Of a DNA stretch of 64,000 bases, positions 1-7,934 are shown one piece after another; positions within the stretch are counted from its first letter, which is position 1, and the number at the start of each line of letters is the position of its first letter. The DNA comes from Acinetobacter higginsii. Lineage in GTDB: Bacteria; Pseudomonadota; Gammaproteobacteria; Pseudomonadales; Moraxellaceae. The position numbers were made by a program, and so were the translations under genes. Where the stretch lies: contig NZ_KB850073.1 of the NCBI RefSeq assembly GCF_000369525.1, forward strand, positions 310,001-374,000, written 5' to 3'. Under the pieces are notes generated by a model. That model searched no databases. It saw only the letters and a program-made list of their open reading frames with translations, and was not told the DNA's origin.

Positions 1-276
1 CAGTTACATGACTTTCAATTCAAAACCATGTTGAAAACAACAGGATTATACGATGTATTAATGTCGAATTTAGAAAAGATCAAAGATGTGGATATGACGT
101 TTGGCTGTTTAGTAGAAACAGTTTTGACAATTTCATCATTAAAAAAATATATTTTTGAAGATACAACAAAATTTTTACAGCAGATCATTACAATCACACA
201 AGATCCTGTTTTATTAGCTTTAGATGAAAACAAAATTCATGAATTATGGAATCAAGCTTTAGCGATTGTGGTCTAA
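1..276 (+). CDS. Hypothetical phage protein, C-terminal fragment
   Basis: The frame is open from base 1 to the stop at 274-276, so this is probably the C-terminal end of a longer gene cut by the window edge. An internal ATG at 28 would give 82 residues. The visible part is helix-rich with no recognisable motif. It lies just before the tail sheath gene, where P2-like phages carry tail fibre, fibre-assembly or accessory genes. I do not recognise the family and assign no function. Confidence 0.55.
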   Translation, partial: QLHDFQFKTMLKTTGLYDVLMSNLEKIKDVDMTFGCLVETVLTISSLKKYIFEDTTKFLQQIITITQDPVLLALDENKIHELWNQALAIVV

Positions 277-287
277 ACTTCTAAGGA

Positions 288-314
288 TTTTACTTGTAAT
301 CTCATCAAGTAAAA
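288..314 (+). terminator. Hairpin after the first gene
   Basis: A 9-bp stem (288-296 with 306-314) and 9-nt loop lie 12 nt after the stop codon, followed by TACCCTTTT. The T run is poor, so it may be a weak terminator or a 3'-end stabiliser. Confidence 0.4.
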
Positions 315-360
315 TACCCTTTTACAAGTTCAGAAACTTAATATTTTCCTGAACTCATGC

Positions 361-404
361 AAGCCTGTTTGTTGAATTAAAAACTCATTAAACAGGCTTT
401 TTTT
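361..404 (+). terminator. Terminator-like hairpin touching the tail sheath start codon
   Basis: A 10-bp stem (361-370 with 390-399) is followed by an unbroken T run that ends directly at the ATG at 405. The only SD-like bases for the sheath gene (AGG, 393-395) lie inside the 3' arm. The element can therefore act as a terminator of upstream transcription, as an occluder of sheath translation, or both. Confidence 0.6.
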
Positions 405-1577
405 ATGGCAGAAAATTATCACCACGGCATACGGGTTTTTGAATTGAGTGATGGGAACCGACCTATTCGGACCATTGCAACTGCAATTCAAGGATTCGTT
501 GCTACTGCAGAAGATGCGGATCCATTGGTATTTCCGGAAAACGTACCAGTTTTATTAACCAATACCCAAACTGCAGTCGCTAAAGCAGGGACAAAAGGAA
601 CACTTCGCAAAGCCCTTCAAGCAATGGCAAACCAGGCTAATTCTGTTTGTGTGGTTGTACGTGTAGCTTCAGCTGTTGATGAAGCTACACAAACTGCCAA
701 CGTAATTGGAACAGTTACAGCTGAAGGAAAATATACCGGCTTAAAAGCCTTATTGATGGCTAAATCAAAGCTTGGTGTTCAACCACGTATCATTGGTGCA
801 CCAGGACTCGATACTCAAGAAGTAACAACTGAACTTGTTGTTATTGCACAAAAATTACGAGCATTTGCTTATGCATATTGTTGGGGATGCAAAACCAAAG
901 AAGAAGCTGTGGCATATCGTGAAGCGTTTGGTGCACGTGAACTTATGCTTATTTGGCCGAACTTTGTGGCATTCAATACAACCACAGCTCAAACCGAAAC
1001 AGTACCAGCTGTTGCAGTAGCAATGGGCCTACGTGCAAAGATTGATAACGATATTGGCTGGCACAAAACATTATCCAATGTTGCAGTAAATGGCGTGACT
1101 GGTATCGATGCTGATGTGACATGGGACCTTCAGGATCCAGCAACGGATGCCGGTTATCTCAACAGTAATGAAATTACCACGCTTATTCAGCATGAAGGAT
1201 TTCGCTTCTGGGGATCACGCACGTGCTCAGGTAACCCATTATTCCCATTTGAAAACTATACCCGTACAGCTCAAGTACTTGCTGATACTGTTGCAGAATC
1301 TCACATTTGGGCCGTGGACCTTCCCCTTCATGGCTCTTTGGCCACAGATATTATCGAAGGCTTAAAGGCCAAAATTCGTGAACTGACGCGAAATAAATAT
1401 TTGATTGGTGGTGATGCCTGGTTCGATCCTGAAGCCAATTCAAAAGACACCTTAAAAGCAGGGAAACTAGCCACAGATTATGACTACACCCCTGTCCCAC
1501 CGTTAGAAGATCTAACTTTCCGCCAACGTATCACGGATCGTTATCTTGCTGACTTCGCTTCACAAGTAGGAGTTTAA
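405..1577 (+). CDS. FI: Phage tail sheath protein (P2 FI family)
   Basis: Main protein of the contractile tail sheath, which polymerises around the tube and shortens on DNA injection. At 390 residues it is close to P2 gpFI. The N-terminus (HHGIRVFELSDGNRPI) and the ATAIQGFVATAEDADP segment match the family, as does the C-terminal WFDPEANS and DYDYTPVPPLEDL stretch. The start at 405 is supported by this N-terminal match although no free SD is visible. It is the first gene of a FI-FII-E-T-U-D operon and is followed 3 bp later by the tube gene. Confidence 0.95.
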   Translation: MAENYHHGIRVFELSDGNRPIRTIATAIQGFVATAEDADPLVFPENVPVLLTNTQTAVAKAGTKGTLRKALQAMANQANSVCVVVRVASAVDEATQTANVIGTVTAEGKYTGLKALLMAKSKLGVQPRIIGAPGLDTQEVTTELVVIAQKLRAFAYAYCWGCKTKEEAVAYREAFGARELMLIWPNFVAFNTTTAQTETVPAVAVAMGLRAKIDNDIGWHKTLSNVAVNGVTGIDADVTWDLQDPATDAGYLNSNEITTLIQHEGFRFWGSRTCSGNPLFPFENYTRTAQVLADTVAESHIWAVDLPLHGSLATDIIEGLKAKIRELTRNKYLIGGDAWFDPEANSKDTLKAGKLATDYDYTPVPPLEDLTFRQRITDRYLADFASQVGV

Positions 1578-1580
1578 TGC

Positions 1581-2096
1581 ATGGCTTTACCAAGCAAGCT
1601 AAAAAACATGAACTATTTCAATGAAGGGAATAGTTATTTAGGAAAAATTAAAACTGTCGTTCTCCCTAAATTGGGCCGTAAGACTGAAGATTACCGTGGT
1701 GGCGGTATGAACGGTACAGTTAAAACAGACTTAGGCATGTCAGATGATGGCCTAGTGCTTGAGTCGACCTTTGGCGGTTTAGATCTCATTACATTACGTC
1801 AATTTGGGATGGAGAAGATTGACGGTGTCTATATACGTTTTGCCGGTGCATATCAGCGCGACGACACTGGTGAAGTAGATGCTGTAGAAGTTGTTGTTCG
1901 TGGTCGTCATGAGGAAATTGATGGTGGAGATGCAGCACCAGGTGAAGATACTGAACACAAAGTCACTACCAATTGCGTTTACTACAAACTGACTATTAAT
2001 GGCGTTGTTGAAGTCGAAATTGACCTACTTGGCTTCAAAGAAGTCATTGGTGGTGTGGATCGTCTCGAAAAACAACGTAATGCTATCGGCTTATAA
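1581..2096 (+). CDS. FII: Phage major tail tube protein (P2 FII family)
   Basis: Forms the inner tube of the contractile tail through which DNA passes. The protein has 171 residues, the usual P2 FII size, and opens with ALPSKLKNMNYFNEGNSYLG, a family-typical start. A GGGMNGTVKTDLGM segment follows near residue 50, and the C-terminus contains the characteristic YYKLTINGVVEVEIDLL stretch. It lies 3 bp after the sheath gene and is certainly co-transcribed with it. Nothing is missing or unusual. Confidence 0.95.
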   Translation: MALPSKLKNMNYFNEGNSYLGKIKTVVLPKLGRKTEDYRGGGMNGTVKTDLGMSDDGLVLESTFGGLDLITLRQFGMEKIDGVYIRFAGAYQRDDTGEVDAVEVVVRGRHEEIDGGDAAPGEDTEHKVTTNCVYYKLTINGVVEVEIDLLGFKEVIGGVDRLEKQRNAIGL

Positions 2097-2163
2097 GTTT
2101 CCTTCCCTTCTGTGGTCCAGTGCTGCAGAAGGTATTTTTATTTAATTTTTAGGATATATTCAA

Positions 2164-2505
2164 ATGTCTCAACTTGAACAAGTAGTAAACCAAGACCTTA
2201 TTAAAAACCCAAATGAAGAAGTGGTGACTTTAGAAGAACCAATTCGAATAGGTGAAAATCTTATTACCCAGGTGACGATTCGAAAGCCAGGTGTAAAAGC
2301 CTTATCGGGTACTTCATTAAAAGATATTTATAACCACGATGTGGATGCACTTTGCCGTGTACTTCCCCGTGTAACAACACCGGCATTAACACCACAACAA
2401 ATTGTCATGATGGATCCAGTCGACTTTGCACAACTAGGAGGGCATTTAGTCACTTTTTTGTACCCAAAAGAAATGCAGAAGATGCTGAAAGAACAGACGA
2501 TGTAA
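2164..2505 (+). CDS. E: Tail assembly chaperone gpE
   Basis: Short product of the E/E' pair. In P2 and other tailed phages this pair coats the tape measure protein during tail assembly and is absent from the mature tail. The 113-residue frame starts 67 bp after the tube gene, with AGGATAT upstream of the ATG. It contains EEPIRIGENLITQVTIRKP and KDIYNHDVDALCRVLPR segments typical of this family. A slippery heptamer at 2454-2460 within codons 97-99 lets a fraction of ribosomes make the longer product. Confidence 0.85.
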   Translation: MSQLEQVVNQDLIKNPNEEVVTLEEPIRIGENLITQVTIRKPGVKALSGTSLKDIYNHDVDALCRVLPRVTTPALTPQQIVMMDPVDFAQLGGHLVTFLYPKEMQKMLKEQTM

Positions 2506-2648
2506 GTCTAGTGGACGATGTGGATGAGGCAATAGCAAATATTGCCGTCATCTTCCATTGGCCACCTAGTACCTATGATGACATGGATATTGCTGAATTA
2601 ACGAAATGGCATCAACTGGCACTAAAACGTAATCAACCACCTAAATAA
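2164..2648 (+). CDS. E': Tail assembly chaperone gpE-E' (made by -1 frameshift)
   Basis: The E frame read to base 2460, then continued one base back to the stop at 2646-2648, gives about 161 residues (99 + 62). The added tail contains FHWPPSTYDDMDIAELTKWH, the signature of the P2 GpE family, so it is real coding sequence although it lacks its own start. The extended chaperone is expected in small amount and links the short chaperone to the tape measure protein. The tape measure gene begins 16 bp later. The open frame and slippery site are seen; the shift itself is inferred from P2. Confidence 0.85.
2454..2460 (+). other. Slippery heptamer T TTT TTG for -1 frameshift
   Basis: In the E frame the codons are ACT TTT TTG, so the T before TTT TTG makes a perfect X XXY YYZ site. 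Slipping back one base leads straight into the E' frame carrying the GpE signature. As I recall, P2 uses the same heptamer. No strong downstream hairpin was recognised by eye. Confidence 0.85.
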
Positions 2649-2664
2649 ATAGAATCCACCTATT

Positions 2665-5274
2665 ATGGCCAGACTAAAATTAGAAGTCCTTTTCAACGGT
2701 ATTGATAAATTATCGGGACCCATCGCAAACATCGTAGGTGGATCCAAATCAATGGCTGCAATCTTAAAAAGAACGACTTCAGAATTAAAAGAACTCAATG
2801 CACAGCAAAGAAAAATTGAGAACTATCGATCACTTCAAGCTGCCATTGGCAAAACTTCCGCAGCATTAAAAAAATACCGTGATGAATACAAATTACTGAA
2901 GGATCAAAGTAAAACTGGAAGCCTTACAGAAGATCAAGTGAAGCGTATGAAATCACTTGAACAGGCAATCCGACGTACTTCGGCAACATTCAAACAACAG
3001 GGTGCAGAATTATCCAGTGTTACACGGGATCTAAACGTTGCTGGTATCAATGTAAATCGTCTGGCTGAAGATGAAACCAGGCTTCGGCAGCGTACCCATC
3101 AAGCCACAATGGAGCTGAACCAACAACAACAAGCATTACAACGTCTGAACCGAGCACAACAGCAATATCACCGCTATAGTTCAATTGCACGAAATGGAGC
3201 AGCTGCAGGTATGACCGCTGGTTTTGGCGGAGTTGGTTTACTTTACGCCATGCGCCAGCCCATTAATGAAAGCAAACGTGTAGACGTTGAAAGTAATCGT
3301 ATTGCTGCACTTGGCATGGGTGAAGATGTAACACGCAAAGCGATTAAATACGCTGAAGCAATGGACACATTTGGGACTTCTATCCTGGATAACATGACAT
3401 TGTTACGTGACGGACTCACTATTTTCTCAGACCTACATCATGCGGAAATGGTGGCGCCTACCCTGGCAAAAATGAAATTTTCAAATCAGGCAATGTTTGG
3501 CCATGAAAAAGGCGAAGAAAATGAACGTGCTTTCATGGACATGCTCAAAGTTATTGAACTCCGTGGTGGCTTAAAAAGTGAAAAAGCCTTTCAGGATCAG
3601 GCCAACAAGATTCAACAAGTCATCACCGCCACTGGTGGACGTGTACAGGGTAATGAATGGCTGAATGCGATCAAAACAGGTGGTATTGCGGTTAAAGGTC
3701 TTACAGATGAAGCCTTGTATTACAAAATGGAATCCATTGTCCAGGAATGGGGTGGAAACCGCTTTGGTACAGCTGCCATGTCTGCATATCAGAATATTTA
3801 CCAGGGCCGAACCACAAAACGTGCAGCTAACAATATGCTTAAACTTGGATTGGTCGAAGATCCAAGTAAATTAAAACATGATAAAGCTGGACAAATTTCC
3901 TATCTGGATGTGGGAGCCATTAAAGGTGCCGATATTTTCAAAAAGGACCAATTCGCATGGATGGAGCAAATTCTTCTCCCTACGCTGGCCAAGAATGGGA
4001 TCACAGAAAAAAGTGATGTATTAGATGCCATCGGCAGTATCTTCACCAATCGAACGGCATCAAATTTATTCGGTGATATGTACCTTCAGCGTGACATCAT
4101 CAATAAAAGTGCAAAAATGAATGCCGGTGCCGATAACATCGACCAGTTATACGGCAAAGCGTCCAATACAACCGCTGGTAAAGAATACGAAGCCAAAGCC
4201 AAATTACATGACGCTTATTTAAAATTTGGCCGTACCATTCTCCCGATCTACACCAAAGCAATTGAAATGGCCACCAATGCAACTCAATCGTTTACTGCTT
4301 GGATGGATAAAAACCCAACTGCAGCAAAAGCCCTGGGGACTGGTCTGATTATTGTGGCCACTAGTTTAGTCGCCATAGGTGGTGCACTTCTTGTTTTATC
4401 ACCTTTACTTCTTGGAATGGCAAGTCTGCGCCTAGTCATGACCTCTCTGACAATGGGCGGATCTGTTTTTGCTTCTGTATTCTCTAAAATTCCAGCTGTA
4501 TTTGGTCTGCTTAAAATGGCCTTTATGGGTGTTGGCCAAGCTTTCTTATTTCTTGGCCGTTTAATGTTGGCCAATCCGATTGGCTTGGCTATTACTGCAA
4601 TTGCCCTTGGTGCGTACCTTATTTATAAAAATTGGGAACCAATCAAAGGATTCTTTTCTGGACTGTGGGGACAAGTAAAAACTGCATTTAGTGGCGGTAT
4701 ATCAGGTGTTTCAGCCTTAATTATTAACTGGTCCCCTATCGGCCTTTTCTATTCCGCATTTGCAAAGGTAATGTCCTGGTTCGGCATCGATCTACCAGCA
4801 AAGTTTACCGGCTTTGGCAGCATGATTTTAACCGGCCTAAAAAATGGGATCTTATCCAAAGTAGGGGAAGTTAAAGATGCTCTCTCCGGAGCAGTAGAGG
4901 GGGTAATTAACAAGGCCAGAACAATCCTGGGCATCCACTCCCCTTCTCGTGTATTTATGGGCATTGGTGACTACACCATGCAAGGTATGGCGTTAGGCAT
5001 TGCCCAAAACTATAACTTGCCAGTTAAGGCTACCCAGCAAGCAACACGTAACGTCATTACTACTGGCACCACAGCCAAAGTAACGCCCGTTACTCCAATT
5101 AGTGCAAATCGTGGGGGTGGCAGCTTTATCAGCAACGATACCATTCACATCACAATTAAAGCAGAACAGGGCCAGCCAGTCCGTGAAACTGCAAAAGCAA
5201 TCAGAGAAGAAATGCAACGTATTCAACAAGAACAAGTTGATGCACGACGTCGCTTTCTAACAGATTCGGAGTAA
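2665..5274 (+). CDS. T: Phage tail tape measure protein (P2 T family)
   Basis: Sets tail length and is thought to leave with the DNA to help form the inner-membrane channel. It has 869 residues, near P2 gpT. The N-terminal 180 residues are predicted coiled coil, rich in Lys, Glu and Gln. The middle (about 550-660) holds several hydrophobic segments such as GLIIVATSLVAIGGALLVL and PIGLAITAIALGAYLIY followed by KNW. Near the C-terminus is GIHSPSRVFMGIGDYTMQGM, a tape measure hallmark. It follows E' by 16 bp and precedes U by 6 bp. Confidence 0.95.
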   Translation: MARLKLEVLFNGIDKLSGPIANIVGGSKSMAAILKRTTSELKELNAQQRKIENYRSLQAAIGKTSAALKKYRDEYKLLKDQSKTGSLTEDQVKRMKSLEQAIRRTSATFKQQGAELSSVTRDLNVAGINVNRLAEDETRLRQRTHQATMELNQQQQALQRLNRAQQQYHRYSSIARNGAAAGMTAGFGGVGLLYAMRQPINESKRVDVESNRIAALGMGEDVTRKAIKYAEAMDTFGTSILDNMTLLRDGLTIFSDLHHAEMVAPTLAKMKFSNQAMFGHEKGEENERAFMDMLKVIELRGGLKSEKAFQDQANKIQQVITATGGRVQGNEWLNAIKTGGIAVKGLTDEALYYKMESIVQEWGGNRFGTAAMSAYQNIYQGRTTKRAANNMLKLGLVEDPSKLKHDKAGQISYLDVGAIKGADIFKKDQFAWMEQILLPTLAKNGITEKSDVLDAIGSIFTNRTASNLFGDMYLQRDIINKSAKMNAGADNIDQLYGKASNTTAGKEYEAKAKLHDAYLKFGRTILPIYTKAIEMATNATQSFTAWMDKNPTAAKALGTGLIIVATSLVAIGGALLVLSPLLLGMASLRLVMTSLTMGGSVFASVFSKIPAVFGLLKMAFMGVGQAFLFLGRLMLANPIGLAITAIALGAYLIYKNWEPIKGFFSGLWGQVKTAFSGGISGVSALIINWSPIGLFYSAFAKVMSWFGIDLPAKFTGFGSMILTGLKNGILSKVGEVKDALSGAVEGVINKARTILGIHSPSRVFMGIGDYTMQGMALGIAQNYNLPVKATQQATRNVITTGTTAKVTPVTPISANRGGGSFISNDTIHITIKAEQGQPVRETAKAIREEMQRIQQEQVDARRRFLTDSE

Positions 5275-5280
5275 ACAAAC

Positions 5281-5721
5281 ATGATGATGGTTCTAGGTTT
5301 ATTCGTGTTTTCATTACGAACTGCTTCTTATGAAGAATTACAACGTGTCACCAGCTGGCGACACCCAAGTAATAACCGGATTGGTAATACACCGGCTTAT
5401 CAGTTTACTGGTAAAGGGGAAGATACAATTACCCTGAAGGGAACCACCTACCACGAACTGACGCACAGCCGTGTCACTTTGGACCAGATCAGAGCAATGG
5501 CAGATACAGGCAAGGCTTATACATTGATTGAAGGTACAGGCAAGATTTATGGTCTTGTCATTATCGAAAGCCTAGATGAAACCAAAACATATTTTTTCAA
5601 AGATGGTGCAGCCAGAAAAACTGATTTCACCATTACCTTAAAGGTAATTAAGGAATGGCAACCAACCTTAATGGGATCTCTTATCGGTATGGCAGCTGGT
5701 GCGCTGAATCGGGCAATTTAA
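5281..5721 (+). CDS. U: Phage tail protein U
   Basis: A tail terminator/completion protein of the P2 U family with 146 residues. The N-terminal MMMVLGLFVFSLRTASYEEL, the WRHPSNNRIGNTPAYQFTG segment and KTDFTITLKVI near the C-terminus are family-typical. It starts 6 bp after T and its stop is immediately followed by the D start codon, so translation is probably coupled. The three Met codons in a row leave the exact first residue uncertain by one or two positions. Confidence 0.92.
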   Translation: MMMVLGLFVFSLRTASYEELQRVTSWRHPSNNRIGNTPAYQFTGKGEDTITLKGTTYHELTHSRVTLDQIRAMADTGKAYTLIEGTGKIYGLVIIESLDETKTYFFKDGAARKTDFTITLKVIKEWQPTLMGSLIGMAAGALNRAI

Positions 5722-7029
5722 ATGTTTGAACAAGCAATTAAAACTTTTGAAGGCTATGCATCCGCATATCAATCTGAAACTGAATATCCATCATGTATTT
5801 ATAAAATTGAAGTGGAAGGTAATGACATTACCTATCTGATTGCAGGACGCTTAATTTCGCTGACGCTCAAGGATAACCGTGGCCTTGTGGTCGACTCACT
5901 TGAAATTGAATTAGACGATACAGATAGCCAGTTAGAAATTCCACCTGAAGGAGCGATTATTCAAGCCTGGATCGGCTGGTCAAACACTGGCTTAGTGCAT
6001 AAAGGAAAATTCAAAGTTGAGTCTACAAGTCACCGTGGTGCACCAGATGTTTTAACAATTTCAGCCTTCAGTAATGATATTTCTGAAGGTCTGAAACAGA
6101 AGCGTGAACGTAGCTTCAGCAAGAAAACAATTAAGGAGATTTTTGAAACCATTGGTGCCGAATATGAATTAAAAACCATTGTTCATGATTCATTGGCCAA
6201 TCAGGTAATTTCGTACATTGCGCAGAATGAAAGTGATGCCAATTTGATAACACGAATTGCCGACGAACATGATGCTATTGCTACGGTAAAGAACAGCCAT
6301 TTAATTTTATTGCCCCGTGGTACCAGTCAAACCGTATCAGGTTTACCCCTCCCCACTGTTTATATTATCCGTGCTGAAGGTGATGGTCATAATTACACAA
6401 CTGGCACCGGCACGGACCGGATCACTGGCGTGAAGGCATATTATTATGATGCTTCCAAATCCAAAAAGCTTTATGTCGTTGCTGGTGATAATGAGGACAA
6501 TTTAAAAGAGATCCGTTATATCCACCGTGACAAGAAAACGGCAGAGCTGGCAGCCCAGGCAGAATACAACCGGTGCAAACGATCTGCACAAAAGCTGAGT
6601 TACACCCTGGCGTATGGTCGTCCGGAGATTATCCCGGAACAGGAATTTATCTTCTCCGGTTTAAAGCCACAAATTGAAGATATTGTCTGGTTAGGGACCA
6701 ACATCACACATACGATCAATGACAATGGTTTTACAACAGCTGTTGAACTCGAAGTCCAACTTCCAAGTGCAGATGATATTTCTACCTTATTTGAAGCAAG
6801 AGATCCGGAACAAGATAAACCAGCCAAGAAGAAAAAAACGGGTAGAAATTATGCCGAATATACCGGTGTAATCGTCTATTACCATGATAAAGGTAAAACC
6901 AATACCTTAACTTCAGGTGATCAAACTAATCCGCTGAAGTTGACGCATTTATATGTGAGTAAAGGGACTGCAACAGTCGCATTAAAACGAGAACAGGCCA
7001 GAATTGACCGAGCCAGAAAAGGCAAATAA
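5722..7029 (+). CDS. D: Phage late control/baseplate hub protein D
   Basis: P2 gpD-type protein, a VgrG gp27-like hub at the baseplate-tube junction. It has 435 residues. Recognisable parts are ITYLIAGRLISLTLKDNRG near residue 35, IQAWIGW near 90, and a central SYIAQNESDANLITRIADEH stretch typical of the hub fold. The C-terminal 50 residues are Lys-rich. The ATG directly follows the U stop codon. It is the last gene of the tail operon, as in P2, and the late activator gene lies 133 bp downstream. Confidence 0.93.
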   Translation: MFEQAIKTFEGYASAYQSETEYPSCIYKIEVEGNDITYLIAGRLISLTLKDNRGLVVDSLEIELDDTDSQLEIPPEGAIIQAWIGWSNTGLVHKGKFKVESTSHRGAPDVLTISAFSNDISEGLKQKRERSFSKKTIKEIFETIGAEYELKTIVHDSLANQVISYIAQNESDANLITRIADEHDAIATVKNSHLILLPRGTSQTVSGLPLPTVYIIRAEGDGHNYTTGTGTDRITGVKAYYYDASKSKKLYVVAGDNEDNLKEIRYIHRDKKTAELAAQAEYNRCKRSAQKLSYTLAYGRPEIIPEQEFIFSGLKPQIEDIVWLGTNITHTINDNGFTTAVELEVQLPSADDISTLFEARDPEQDKPAKKKKTGRNYAEYTGVIVYYHDKGKTNTLTSGDQTNPLKLTHLYVSKGTATVALKREQARIDRARKGK

Positions 7030-7035
7030 AAAAAA

Positions 7036-7057
7036 TCCTTGCTGGGGTAAGCAAGGA
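7036..7057. terminator. Hairpin after the tail operon
   Basis: Seven-bp stem TCCTTGC/GCAAGGA with an 8-nt loop, 6 nt after the D stop codon. On the + strand it is preceded by an A run and not followed by T. On the - strand it would be a good intrinsic terminator. It may only stabilise the tail mRNA end. Confidence 0.5.
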
Positions 7058-7090
7058 CACAAAAGGAAATGGTTTTTCAACACAAAAAGA

Positions 7091-7162
7091 ATAATAATCA
7101 CCATTTAACGTTATTACTGTATTACAATTGTAAAACTTAGTACGATAAATGGTGATTATTAT
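7091..7162 (+). promoter_or_regulatory. Operator region upstream of ogr: 17-bp perfect inverted repeat
   Basis: Bases 7091-7107 and 7146-7162 are perfect inverted copies. Each contains the core ATCACCAT (7097-7104 and, inverted, 7149-7156). The same pair with the same 60-bp outer span and the same 6-nt distance to the start codon occurs at 10156-10215. In the right-hand copy GGTGAT also serves as the Shine-Dalgarno site. Confidence 0.75.
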
Positions 7163-7411
7163 ATGTCAGGAAAAAGACAACTAACGTGTCCTCACTGTGG
7201 TTCTGCTTTTTCTATCCGTTCAAGTGAAGCTGAAAGTCCGGTTTTACGTCGCTATAAAGGGCAATGTCAAAATCTGGATTGTGGTTTTACTGCTATCGGA
7301 TTTATGGAATTAAAATTCCAGCTTTCCCCTCCTTCAGTTCCAAATCCAGAAATACAGCTACCAGTTTCGGCACATTTAGGCCAGGGGAAATCTTCATGTC
7401 AGACAAAATAG
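7163..7411 (+). CDS. ogr: Ogr/Delta-like zinc-finger late transcription activator
   Basis: Activator of phage late promoters that contacts RNA polymerase alpha in P2 and P4. The 82-residue protein carries the C4 zinc ligands CPHC (about residues 9-12) and CQNLDC (about 33-38), spaced as in Ogr. The body is basic and the Pro-rich tail is probably flexible. GGTGAT lies 6 nt before the ATG. The position directly after D matches P2. The next gene starts inside its last 16 bases. The perfect inverted repeat upstream suggests it is under the same control as the early operon. Confidence 0.85.
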   Translation: MSGKRQLTCPHCGSAFSIRSSEAESPVLRRYKGQCQNLDCGFTAIGFMELKFQLSPPSVPNPEIQLPVSAHLGQGKSSCQTK

Positions 7412-7596
7412 ATCTAGCACAAGAATTACAACTTAAACAGGTTCAGATTCAACCAAAAGACTTCAGTCGTCCATCACTCACGGAATGTGAAGAATGTGGT
7501 AATGACATTCCAGTAGAGCGTCAACGTTACGGTTCAGTAACGCTTTGTTTGGAATGTAAAAATACTCAAGAAAAACTTGCAAAAAGGTACTTTTAA
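7396..7596 (+). CDS. TraR/DksA-type zinc-finger protein
   Basis: A 66-residue protein with a C4 finger, CEECG near residue 30 and CLEC near residue 51, matching the short phage TraR/DksA family. These proteins bind the RNA polymerase secondary channel and change promoter output. Most P2-like phages carry one. The start at 7396 is chosen because AGGGG lies 8 nt upstream and the family fold begins here. A longer upstream frame would overlap ogr almost completely. It overlaps the ogr end by 16 bp, so translation is probably coupled. Confidence 0.8.
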   Translation: MSDKIDLAQELQLKQVQIQPKDFSRPSLTECEECGNDIPVERQRYGSVTLCLECKNTQEKLAKRYF

Positions 7597-7836
7597 ATGA
7601 CAAATTTCATGATTTTTTTGATTGTTCTTTTTGTATTATCTCTCATTATTCTATGGCTGATTCTTGATTATCATTTCATTCGGTTAAGTAAACTTTTAAC
7701 TCCTACTCCGCTAGTGATTACTGGTGAATTAACTGAGGAAGAAAAAGAAATGTTATTAAAAGCAATCAACGAACATAACGCTAAAATTCAATTGGTGGAT
7801 CCATGTGGCTTTACCCAACCCTTCTCGGAATCATGA
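7597..7836 (+). CDS. Small phage membrane protein
   Basis: A 79-residue protein that begins right after the preceding stop codon. Residues 1-25 (FMIFLIVLFVLSLIILWLIL) form one transmembrane helix. The rest is a polar cytoplasmic or periplasmic tail with EELTEEEKEMLLKAINEHNAK-like helical character. No enzymatic motif is seen. Its size and topology would fit a lysis accessory or superinfection-exclusion protein, but this is only a guess from context. A second tiny membrane peptide overlaps its 3' end. Confidence 0.6.
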   Translation: MTNFMIFLIVLFVLSLIILWLILDYHFIRLSKLLTPTPLVITGELTEEEKEMLLKAINEHNAKIQLVDPCGFTQPFSES

Positions 7837-7883
7837 TAGGTATAATTATTTGTATTGCTTTATTCCTATATTACTTTGCATAA
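7803..7883 (+). CDS. 26-residue predicted transmembrane peptide
   Basis: A very short frame (MWLYPTLLGIMIGIIICIAL and six more residues) overlaps the end of the preceding membrane protein gene in the -1 frame. GGTGGA at 7794-7799 is a reasonable, slightly close ribosome site, and a terminator follows 5 nt after the stop. The almost fully hydrophobic composition suggests a single membrane helix. It could be a real phage micropeptide or chance. No function is assigned. Confidence 0.4.
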   Translation: MWLYPTLLGIMIGIIICIALFLYYFA

Positions 7884-7887
7884 AACA

Positions 7888-7915
7888 AAGCCCCTATTTA
7901 GGGGCCTTATTTTTG
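7888..7915 (+). terminator. Intrinsic terminator of the ogr operon
   Basis: Stem GCCCCT (7890-7895) with AGGGGC (7900-7905), loop ATTT, followed by CTTATTTTT. It ends the ogr-TraR-membrane protein transcript before the convergent lipoprotein gene. Confidence 0.85.
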
Positions 7916-7934
7916 GGATTATATTCTTTAAAAT

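Noticed and set aside
7091..7162. Reading the 17-bp inverted repeat as a simple transcription terminator
   Set aside because: The 38-nt loop, lack of a T run and the identical 60-bp architecture at 10156-10215 favour operator sites.
7264..7395. Upstream extension of the TraR/DksA-like gene
   Set aside because: It overlaps ogr out of frame, and the zinc-finger protein has a good AGGGG site before the ATG at 7396.
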